Below are positions 1 to 5,718 of a DNA stretch of 8,821 nt, in pieces. The first letter of the stretch is position 1. Every line of letters starts with the position of its first letter. The stretch lies in NCBI GenBank assembly GCA_934540955.1, contig CAKTCY010000073.1, positions 1-8,821 on the forward strand, in the 5' to 3' direction. The position numbers were made by a program, and so were the translations under genes. Under the pieces are notes generated by a model. It had not been told where the DNA came from, ran no database searches, and saw nothing but the letters and a program-made list of their open reading frames with translations. This DNA comes from an uncultured Faecalibacterium sp. GTDB lineage: Bacteria; Bacillota; Clostridia; Oscillospirales; Ruminococcaceae.

Positions 1-569
1 ACCGGCTGCAGCTGCTCGCCCCGCAAGGCGGCGTCCACGGCGGCGGGCAGCAGGGCAAGGTCTGCCTTCAGGCTCTGTGGCTTGGCAAAGGGGTCATCCT
101 GCCCGTAGGGCACAAAGAAATAGTGCTTGCGCTGGCACAGCCGCGCCATGTTTTCGCCGGAGGCGCCAAGGCCGTCGTTGGTGGACACCGCCAGCACCAC
201 CGGGCTGCCCACCCGCAGCAGGCTTTTGGCGGCAAGGGTCACCGGCGTATCCGAAAGCCCCGCCGCCAGCCGCGCCAGCGTTGCGCCGGTGCAGGGGGCG
301 ACTACCAGCGCCTGCGCCAGCCGCCGGGGGCCCAGCGGCTCCACCGCCTGCAAGGTATCCAGCACCGGCTGCCCGGTAACGGCCTGCAGGCGCTGCCGCC
401 AGCCTTCCCCGGTGCCGAACCGGGTATCCTGCTGCGCGGCAAAGCTCATGACCGGCAGCAGCGTCCAGCCCTGTGCCGTCAGTGCCTGCGCCGCGCCCAA
501 GGCATCCTCCATCGTACAAAAGCTGCCGCACACCGCAAAGGCAAGACAGCCCTTTTTCTCTGTGGTCAT
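1..569 (-). CDS. dpaB: Dipicolinate synthase subunit B (partial, C-terminus cut by window edge)
   Basis: Flavoprotein-fold subunit of dipicolinate synthase (SpoVFB/DpaB), which with DpaA makes dipicolinic acid from the diaminopimelate-pathway intermediate 4-hydroxy-tetrahydrodipicolinate in the mother cell of a sporulating bacterium. I translated 189 codons from the ATG at 569 to the edge. The N-terminal strand and loop (residues about 9-20, with CGSFCT) match the family's GSHCT region. Further family signatures are TRFG (49-52), EPLGP (77-81), VVAPCTG (89-95), AAKSLLR (113-119), VSTNDGLG (128-135) and FVPYGQDDPFAKP (152-164). The last residues seen, QLQP, align near the end of the roughly 200-residue Bacillus protein as I recall it, so only about ten residues are missing. 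The start overlaps the dpaA stop as ATGA, so the two are translationally coupled. The fold is shared with the CoaC half of coaBC, but the motifs are clearly DpaB. Confidence 0.95.
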   Translation of the reverse strand, partial: MTTEKKGCLAFAVCGSFCTMEDALGAAQALTAQGWTLLPVMSFAAQQDTRFGTGEGWRQRLQAVTGQPVLDTLQAVEPLGPRRLAQALVVAPCTGATLARLAAGLSDTPVTLAAKSLLRVGSPVVLAVSTNDGLGASGENMARLCQRKHYFFVPYGQDDPFAKPQSLKADLALLPAAVDAALRGEQLQP

Positions 570-1360
570 ACCGTTCCCTCCCGCTCCTGCAAAATGGCCT
601 GTACCGTGCGTGCCAGCGCCTCCCCTGCCGTTTCCGGTGCCCAGACTGTCGGCAGGCTCAGCGCGTGCAGCGCCGTGTGCCCCAGCCGCCGGGCGGCGGC
701 AAAGTCTGTACCGCCGGGCTTTGAGGCCAGATCTACGATCAGACTTTTCTTTGGCAGCGCTGCCAGCACTGCCGCCGTCAGCACCGGCGCGGGGATGGTG
801 TTCACCACCGTATCAAAGGCGGCAGCTGCGGCGGCAAGGTCTGTCAGCGGCACCGCCCGCAGCCCCTGCTCCTCTGCCATCGCCTGCTGCACCGGGCGGC
901 GTGCCGCCACGGTCACCTGCGCCCCCAGCGCCGCCAGACGCACCGCCAGCGCCCGCCCCACCGGGCCAAAGCCCAGCACCAGCACCGCCGCGCCCCACAG
1001 GGTACGGCTGCGCCGCTCCAGCAGAATGCCGATGCAGCCCTCGGCGGTGGGGATGGCATTATACACGGTCAGCTCCGGGCGGGCAAAGTAATCCACCAGC
1101 TCCACCCCCGCTGCCCGGGCGATGGCCATTGCCTCCTCCGTCACCTTACCGCCCAGCGCCAGCGCCCCGGGCTTTGCCGCGCCCAGCAGCTGCGCCAGCG
1201 GCAGATCAGCCTGTTCCAGCGGAAGCGGCAGCAGGATGCAGTCTGCCTGCGGCAGCTGCTGCACGCCGCCCACCGTATACCCCGCCCGCGCCAGTGCACG
1301 CCCTGCCGCCGTCTGCCGGGCATCGCTGCCCACCACCGCAAACCGCTTTGTCTGCCTCAT
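566..1360 (-). CDS. dpaA: Dipicolinate synthase subunit A
   Basis: NAD(P)-binding subunit of dipicolinate synthase (SpoVFA/DpaA), partner of DpaB; 264 residues. An N-terminal domain opens with FAVVGSDARQ (residues 7-16). The family motif YNAIPTAEG is at 100-108. A Rossmann dinucleotide-binding loop, VLGFGPVGRALA, is at 128-139. NTIP is at 187-190, the strongly conserved DLASKPGGTDF at 210-220, and a version of the C-terminal LPG-APKTAG motif, changed here to LPTVWAPETAG, at 236-246. The ATG at 1360 is preceded by AAGGGGAG (1369-1376) with 8-nt spacing. The protein is about 30 residues shorter than the roughly 297-residue Bacillus homologue, mostly in the N-terminal domain between residues 20 and 70. 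It is very rich in Ala and Leu. The first gene of a two-gene operon as far as visible; asd and dapA, which follow spoVF in Bacillus, would lie beyond the left edge if present. Confidence 0.95.
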   Translation of the reverse strand: MRQTKRFAVVGSDARQTAAGRALARAGYTVGGVQQLPQADCILLPLPLEQADLPLAQLLGAAKPGALALGGKVTEEAMAIARAAGVELVDYFARPELTVYNAIPTAEGCIGILLERRSRTLWGAAVLVLGFGPVGRALAVRLAALGAQVTVAARRPVQQAMAEEQGLRAVPLTDLAAAAAAFDTVVNTIPAPVLTAAVLAALPKKSLIVDLASKPGGTDFAAARRLGHTALHALSLPTVWAPETAGEALARTVQAILQEREGTV

Positions 1361-1389
1361 GCCGTCATCTCCCCTTTTCCGCTGTGCGC

Positions 1390-1417
1390 CATCCTATGCA
1401 GGAAGATGAAAAGGAGT
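1390..1417 (-). promoter_or_regulatory. Candidate sigma-K/sigma-E-like promoter of dpaAB
   Basis: On the minus strand an AC (1417-1416) is followed after 17 nt by CATAGGATG (1398-1390). The textbook sigma-K pattern is AC, 16-17 nt, then CATANNNTA, so all but the last base fit; the -10 also resembles that of sigma-E. It lies just below the U-tract of the upstream terminator and would start transcription near 1383, leaving a leader of about 22 nt that still contains the ribosome binding site at 1369-1376. No convincing sigma-A promoter is visible in the same gap. The motif is short, so chance is a real possibility. Confidence 0.35.
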
Positions 1418-1454
1418 GAAAAGCAAAAACTCCCCCGGCGGGTTGCCGGAGGAG
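1418..1454 (-). terminator. Rho-independent terminator of the ECF S-component gene
   Basis: Ten-base arms at 1430-1439 and 1445-1454 pair with one mismatch around a 5-nt loop. On the minus strand the GC-rich stem is followed by TTTTTGCTTTT (1429 downward). It sits about 60 nt past the stop codon of the transporter gene and separates it from dpaAB. Plus-strand use is less likely, since no plus-strand gene precedes it. Confidence 0.85.
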
Positions 1455-1512
1455 CATTCATTTTTCTATTCAAAACACGGATGCGCCGCCCTGACATGGT
1501 GCGCAGCCGGGC

Positions 1513-2112
1513 TTACTTCAGAAACTTTGCCACGGCGCGGGCGACGATGCCGCCCAGAATGCCGGACACCAGAAATTCGGCTACGCCCTGCACGCCAACC
1601 AGCAGCACCACGAACATGAAGGGGTTGGCAGCGCCCTTGACGGACACCAGCTTCTGCACATAGTCGCAGCCGTAGAAGGCCAGCACGATGTAGCCCATGA
1701 AGAACAGGGTGTTCAGGGCGGGTGCGGTCATGGCGCTGAGGATGTAGCTCCAGGTGCGGGACTTGTCCAGCTTCTGCAGGGCCTTGAAGATCAGGCCGCA
1801 GCACAGACCCATGAGCATACGCATACCCACGCACAGGATAAAGGTGTTCAGCGGGCTGACCTGGAACAGTGCGCCGGTCATGGCAGATGCGCCGGTGATG
1901 GCATCGTAGAAGCTCACAGCGCCGAACACGCCGCCCAACAGGGCACCCACAGCGGGGCCCATGGTGATGGCGCCCACGGCGATGGGCAGGGTGAGGAAGC
2001 TCATGTACAGCGGGCCCATGGGCACACTGCCCAGACCGACAAGCTTCATCACCAGTTCAATGGCCACCAGCAGGGCCACACGAGTCAAGGTCTTCGTATT
2101 GGTATTGTTCAT
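1513..2112 (-). CDS. ECF transporter S component (vitamin uptake; substrate unproven, possibly pantothenate)
   Basis: Substrate-binding membrane subunit of an energy-coupling factor (group II ECF) transporter, which docks to a shared EcfT-EcfA-EcfA' module encoded elsewhere. The 199-residue length and about six hydrophobic segments (roughly residues 10-27, 35-52, 54-70, 86-110, 122-146 and 164-196) fit the S-component fold. The first helix carries the AxxxA pattern (A13, A17 in VALLVAIE) used by S components to contact EcfT. The ATG at 2112 has AGGAGG at 2123-2128, with a rather long spacer of about 10 nt. It lies 139 bp after the Gfo/Idh gene in the same direction and ends at the terminator near 1440. 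I see no clear promoter in the 139-bp gap, so co-transcription with coaX is possible. Its position beside coaX/coaBC suggests a PanT-like pantothenate role; folate, riboflavin or another vitamin cannot be excluded. Confidence 0.85.
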   Translation of the reverse strand: MNNTNTKTLTRVALLVAIELVMKLVGLGSVPMGPLYMSFLTLPIAVGAITMGPAVGALLGGVFGAVSFYDAITGASAMTGALFQVSPLNTFILCVGMRMLMGLCCGLIFKALQKLDKSRTWSYILSAMTAPALNTLFFMGYIVLAFYGCDYVQKLVSVKGAANPFMFVVLLVGVQGVAEFLVSGILGGIVARAVAKFLK

Positions 2113-2251
2113 AATTCAGTTTTCCTCCTGCTGCCGTTCCGCCCTTTTTGTCGGATACGGCGCAAACCTGCCCGCTCTGTGCGGGTTTTAGGTGAATATT
2201 CAAATCTTTGGAAGCGCGTGGTTGTCAGGGCGTGTTCCAGAGAAAAATGCG

Positions 2252-3235
2252 TTAGAATCTGTCGCCGGGGAAGCGCACCCCGGCGCTGCGGCGCGCCACC
2301 GTGAGTACCCGGCTCACCGCGATGCTGGTGTCCAGCATCCGGGTGCACAGCTCCTGATCTCCGGTGGTCATGGCGCGGTAAAAGGCCTCGAACTCTGCCG
2401 CCTGCCGGGGACGGTCCCCGTTCAGGTTATAGTGCTCCTCCCTGCCCTCGTTGGGATGGAGGGTCACGCCGCCGCAGTAGTTCGGGGTGGATTTTTGCAG
2501 AATATAGCCCTTTGTGCCCTGAATGATGCAGCGGGCCGGGGCTGCGCAGTCCTTGGCGGCAAGGCTTACCGCCTTGAAGCCGCTGTAATCCATCATCAGC
2601 ACACCGCTGGTGTCGATGTTGCGCTCCATGTTGGCGGCATACACCGCCTTATTGGGCTCACCAAACAGACCCACGATGTAGCTGACGTTGTACACGCCCA
2701 AGTCCATCAGTGCGCCGCCCGCGCACAGCGGGTCGAACACCGGCGGGGTCTGCCCGGCGCAAAAGGCGTCGTAGCGGCTGGAATACTGGCTAAAGCTGCA
2801 CTGTACCATGCGTACCGTGCCCACCCGGGGCAGCAGCTCCCGGAGCTTTGCGTAGTTGGGCTGGTACTGGGTGGTCATCGCCTCAAAGAGGAACAGCCGC
2901 TTGCGCTGTGCCAGCGCAGCCAGCTCCTCGGTCTCGGCGGCAGTTACCGCCATGGGCTTTTCCACAATGACGTGCTTGCCCGCCTCCAGCGCCACCCGGG
3001 CATAGCGGGCGTGCTGCAGATTGGGCACGGCGATATAGACCGCGTCCACCCATTGCAGCAGCTCAAAGTAATTGGTGGTGTGCTGCGGGATCTGATATTG
3101 CGCACACAGCTCTGCGGCCTTTGCCGCCGAGCGCGGGGTGCTGCACACCGCCTGCACAGTAAACGGCGTGTGCTCCACAAGCCATGGCAAAAATTCCTGC
3201 ACGATCTTACCCGTGCCAAGAATGCCCAGTTTCAT
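2252..3235 (-). CDS. Gfo/Idh/MocA-family NAD(P)-dependent oxidoreductase
   Basis: Cytosolic NAD(P)-dependent dehydrogenase of the Gfo/Idh/MocA family, 327 residues, of typical length. The N-terminal Rossmann fold opens with LGILGTGKI (residues 3-11, GxGxx(I) loop). VYIAVPNLQHARYA is at 67-80, and the hallmark EKP with catalytic-type lysine is at 92-94 within HVIVEKPMAV. The C-terminal alpha/beta domain carries GGALMDLGVYNV (173-184); the Tyr-Asn here, in place of the Pro and His common in sugar dehydrogenases, makes it resemble the dihydrodiol-dehydrogenase-like branch. The substrate is unknown and should not be guessed from coaX. The ATG at 3235 has GGGAG at about 3243-3247. It starts 27 bp after the coaX stop with no terminator between, so it is very probably co-transcribed with coaX. 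Confidence 0.9.
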   Translation of the reverse strand: MKLGILGTGKIVQEFLPWLVEHTPFTVQAVCSTPRSAAKAAELCAQYQIPQHTTNYFELLQWVDAVYIAVPNLQHARYARVALEAGKHVIVEKPMAVTAAETEELAALAQRKRLFLFEAMTTQYQPNYAKLRELLPRVGTVRMVQCSFSQYSSRYDAFCAGQTPPVFDPLCAGGALMDLGVYNVSYIVGLFGEPNKAVYAANMERNIDTSGVLMMDYSGFKAVSLAAKDCAAPARCIIQGTKGYILQKSTPNYCGGVTLHPNEGREEHYNLNGDRPRQAAEFEAFYRAMTTGDQELCTRMLDTSIAVSRVLTVARRSAGVRFPGDRF

Positions 3236-3262
3236 AATGCTCTCCCTTATCCTCTTGTTCCC

Positions 3263-4153
3263 TCAGCCTACCAGCGCCTCCGGCTCGCGGCGGGTGCGGC
3301 GGTTGGGGTACGGGTGCTTTGCCCGGGGGCGTCCCTGCTGACCGTAGTGCCTGCCGCCACCATGGCTGCGGCCGTGCTCCTGCGGGGCGTTCAGCTGGTA
3401 CAGCAGTGCCAGCCCCTTCATCAGCAGCTCCGGGTCATAGGTCAGGGGGTGGCGGCACAGCGGGGTGACGTATTTTGCCAGCCCGCCGGTGACCACCAGC
3501 GTAGCCGGGCTGCCCAACTCCTCCTCGATGCGCTGCACCATGCCGTCAATGAGCACGGCGGTGCCCAGCACCGAGCCGGACAGCATACAGCTTTCGGTAT
3601 TGGTGCCGATGGCTTTTTTCGGGGAGCCCAGATGCACCTGCGGCAGCTGGGCACAGCGCTCGCCCAGCGCGCGCAGCCCGGTGGAAAGGCCGGGGCAGAT
3701 CACGCCGCCCCGAAACACCCGGTCCTTGTCCACCACATTAAAGGTGGTGGCGGTGCCAAGGTCTACCGTGACGACCGGCAGCGGAAAGTTTGCCGCCGCG
3801 TAGGCGGCATCCACCAGCCGGTCCTTGCCCACGGCGCGGGGCTCGTCCACCCCCATGGTCAGTCCGGTGCGGATGTCCGGCGAAACGATGACCGGCTTTT
3901 TGCCGGTGTAGTGACGGGCGCACTCAGCCAGTGCCCCTGTGATCTGGGGCACTACGCTGGTAAGCACTGCCCCTTCAAAGCGCATGGGGCGCTCCGGGTG
4001 GCGGCGGTGCGCAAAAATTTTATCCATTTCGGCACGATATTCCGCAGCCGTGCGGGTGCGCACCGTGTCCATGCGCGCCACAAAGCATACACGTCCGTCC
4101 CGGATGCCCCCAAGGGCGACGGTGGTGTTGCCTATATCAATGGCTAAGATCAT
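3263..4153 (-). CDS. coaX: Type III pantothenate kinase (with C-terminal basic tail)
   Basis: Catalyses ATP-dependent phosphorylation of pantothenate, the first step of CoA synthesis; the type III enzyme is usually not feedback-inhibited by CoA. The phosphate-binding DIGNT is at residues 6-10, the GKDR version of the family's GADR at 109-112 (D111), DLGTATTFNVVD at 131-142 (D131), GGVICPG at 149-155 and VVTGGLA at 220-226. These give the three acidic residues of the acetate/sugar-kinase fold. The start is set at 4153 because MILAIDIGNT is the conserved N-terminus and AAAAGGA lies 10 nt upstream; an in-frame extension to 4354 has no homology and runs through the promoter. The core ends near residue 256 (MKGLALLYQLN). 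A further 40 or so residues, rich in Arg, His, Gly and Pro, follow it, making 296 residues against the usual 255-260. Confidence 0.95.
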   Translation of the reverse strand: MILAIDIGNTTVALGGIRDGRVCFVARMDTVRTRTAAEYRAEMDKIFAHRRHPERPMRFEGAVLTSVVPQITGALAECARHYTGKKPVIVSPDIRTGLTMGVDEPRAVGKDRLVDAAYAAANFPLPVVTVDLGTATTFNVVDKDRVFRGGVICPGLSTGLRALGERCAQLPQVHLGSPKKAIGTNTESCMLSGSVLGTAVLIDGMVQRIEEELGSPATLVVTGGLAKYVTPLCRHPLTYDPELLMKGLALLYQLNAPQEHGRSHGGGRHYGQQGRPRAKHPYPNRRTRREPEALVG

Positions 4154-4211
4154 AATTCTGTTTTCCTTTTCAAAGTAAAAGAAAAGAACCGGTTTGCTCT
4201 TTGTCAAGCGT

Positions 4212-4240
4212 ATTTTACCGCATTTTTGCTCCGGATACAA
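4212..4240 (-). promoter_or_regulatory. Sigma-A-type promoter for coaX
   Basis: On the minus strand TTGTAT (4240-4235), a 17-nt spacer and TAAAAT (4217-4212). Transcription would start near 4205, giving a leader of about 50 nt to the coaX ATG. It is back to back with the coaBC promoter; the two -35 boxes are 19 bp apart. A second TTGACA lies at about 4205-4200 but has no good -10 at the right distance. Confidence 0.7.
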
Positions 4241-4259
4241 GTTCCCGGCAAAGATTTTG

Positions 4260-4288
4260 TTGTGCTGGTGGAAGTTTTGCATTATACT
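4260..4288 (+). promoter_or_regulatory. Sigma-A-type promoter for coaBC
   Basis: TTGTGC (4260-4265), a 17-nt spacer and TATACT (4283-4288). Transcription would start near 4295, leaving a leader of about 43 nt that contains GGGAGG (4322-4327), 9-10 nt before the ATG at 4338. An alternative GTG/ATG start further upstream, near 4299, would sit on the transcription start and is not supported. Confidence 0.75.
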
Positions 4289-4337
4289 AAGGTAAGATAT
4301 GTGGAAAAGAACTGTTTTTCCGGGAGGTAAACGAACC

Positions 4338-5537
4338 ATGGATCTGAACGGCAAGTGCGTCCTGCTGGGCGTGAGCGGCGGTATTGCCGCCTATAAGATG
4401 GCCAATGTGGCCAGTGCACTGCGCAAGCTGGGGGCGGATGTGGAGGTCATCATGACCCGGAACGCCACCCAGTTTATCACCCCTCTCACCTTTGAGACCC
4501 TGACCGGCCACAAGTGCATGGTGGACACCTTTGACCGGGATTTCAAGTTTGAGGTCACCCACATCTCGCTGGCAAAAAAGGCAGATGTGATCTTAGTCGC
4601 CCCCGCCACCGCCAACGTCATTGCCAAAATGGCGCACGGCATTGCGGACGATATGCTTACCACCGTGGTGCTGGCCGCCAAGTGCCCGAAGCTGGTAGCC
4701 CCCGCCATGAACACCGGGATGCTGGAAAACCCCATCACGCAGGATAACCTTGCCACGCTGGAGCGGTACGGCTTTACCGTTATCCCCTCCGAAAGCGGCG
4801 TGCTGGCCTGCAAGGATGTGGGCAGCGGACGCCTGCCCAAGGAGGAGGTGCTGCTGGAGCACATTCTGCACACCATCGCACGCCCGAAGGACTTAGCCGG
4901 GGTGCGCATCGCGGTGACCGCCGGCCCCACGCAGGAGGCTCTGGACCCGGTGCGCTACCTGACCAACCACTCCACCGGCAAAATGGGCTACGCCCTTGCC
5001 CGCGCTGCCGCCATGCGGGGCGCGGAGGTGACCCTGATCCACGGGCAGACCGCGCTGCCGCCGGTCAAGTTCACCACCGATGTGCCGGTGACCAGCGCCC
5101 GGCAGATGTACGAGGCTGTGACCAGCCGCTTTGACACCACCGATGTGCTCATCATGGCTGCCGCCGTGGCAGACTACCGCCCCGCCACCGTGGCGGACGA
5201 CAAGATCAAAAAGAAGGAGGGCGACCTCTCCATCCCGGTGGAGCGCACCGAGGACATCCTTGGCACCATCGGCCCCCGCAAGACCCACCAGTTCCTGTGC
5301 GGTTTTTCCATGGAGACCCGGGACCTTGTGGAAAACTCCTCTGCGAAGCTTGCCAAGAAAAATCTGGACATGGTGGTAGCCAACAACCTCAAGGTGGCCG
5401 GTGCAGGCTTTGGAGTGGACACCAACGTAGTCACCTTCATCACCCCGGACGGCACCCGGGAGCTGCCCCTGATGAGCAAGGCAGATGTGGCCGATGCCAT
5501 TCTGGACGAGATCCTGCTGCGGCGGGCAGAAAAGTAA
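4338..5537 (+). CDS. coaBC: Bifunctional phosphopantothenoylcysteine decarboxylase / phosphopantothenate-cysteine ligase
   Basis: Bifunctional CoA-synthesis enzyme, 399 residues, of normal length. The CoaB half couples 4'-phosphopantothenate to cysteine using CTP; the CoaC half decarboxylates the product with FMN to 4'-phosphopantetheine. CoaC (about 1-185): VLLGVSGGIAAYK (8-20), catalytic His75 in VTHISLAK, VAPATANVIAK (87-97), PAMN (122-125) and active-site Cys158 in GVLACKDVGSGRL. CoaB (about 186-399): VTAGPTQEALDPVRYLTN (193-210) followed by HSTGKMG (211-217), MAAAVADYRP (273-282), and KIKK with Lys289, the residue number known from E. coli. The ATG at 4338 is favoured by GGGAGG upstream and by homology starting at LNGKCVLLG. 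It is divergent from coaX, the preceding pathway step. No terminator is visible after the stop, so some transcription may continue into murC. Confidence 0.97.
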   Translation: MDLNGKCVLLGVSGGIAAYKMANVASALRKLGADVEVIMTRNATQFITPLTFETLTGHKCMVDTFDRDFKFEVTHISLAKKADVILVAPATANVIAKMAHGIADDMLTTVVLAAKCPKLVAPAMNTGMLENPITQDNLATLERYGFTVIPSESGVLACKDVGSGRLPKEEVLLEHILHTIARPKDLAGVRIAVTAGPTQEALDPVRYLTNHSTGKMGYALARAAAMRGAEVTLIHGQTALPPVKFTTDVPVTSARQMYEAVTSRFDTTDVLIMAAAVADYRPATVADDKIKKKEGDLSIPVERTEDILGTIGPRKTHQFLCGFSMETRDLVENSSAKLAKKNLDMVVANNLKVAGAGFGVDTNVVTFITPDGTRELPLMSKADVADAILDEILLRRAEK

Positions 5538-5617
5538 TACTGCCGGGATTTTGTTGTACACATATCACAAAATTCACAAAAAAATTATGGTTCTTTCCGA
5601 AAATTCGGCCTTACCTG

Positions 5618-5646
5618 TTTATTTTATGCTGCAAAAATTATATAAT
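5618..5646 (+). promoter_or_regulatory. Probable promoter of murC
   Basis: A perfect TATAAT (5641-5646) stands in an AT-rich stretch, unlike the surrounding coding DNA. With a 17-nt spacer the -35 is TTTATT (5618-5623), only a half match. Transcription would start near 5653, giving a leader of about 65 nt. The rest of the coaBC-murC gap (5538-5617) is A-rich, with a weak 5-bp hairpin at 5597-5608 lacking a U-tract; I see no terminator there. Confidence 0.6.
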
Positions 5647-5718
5647 AAGAGTGTGTCCCCATGTTTGGAAGGAATCGGTCTGCGCTGCAGCCGTTAATAT
5701 TTGGAGGAGAGCCTTACT

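Noticed and set aside
127..1419. 430-codon plus-strand frame antisense to dpaAB
   Set aside because: The product is Pro/Ala/Ser low-complexity, as expected opposite GC-rich Ala/Leu-rich genes; no ribosome binding site or motif.
2171..2185. 5-bp hairpin CCCGC-TCTGT-GCGGG upstream of the ECF gene, as terminator or riboswitch part
   Set aside because: The stem is short and lacks a U-tract on the minus strand, where the genes run; the plus-strand TTTT serves no gene. No known riboswitch core was recognised in 2113-2251.
2192..4147. 651-codon open frame on the plus strand, antisense to the oxidoreductase and coaX
   Set aside because: It is the GC-rich shadow of two clearly real minus-strand genes, crosses their boundary, and its product (rich in His, Gln, Gly, Ala) shows no recognisable family.
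4154..4354. N-terminal extension of CoaX to 4354
   Set aside because: It precedes the conserved MILAIDIGNT start, shows no homology and runs through the promoter and its likely start site.
5597..5608. Hairpin CCGAA-AA-TTCGG after coaBC as a terminator
   Set aside because: Five-base arms with a 2-nt loop and no following U-tract; too weak to call.
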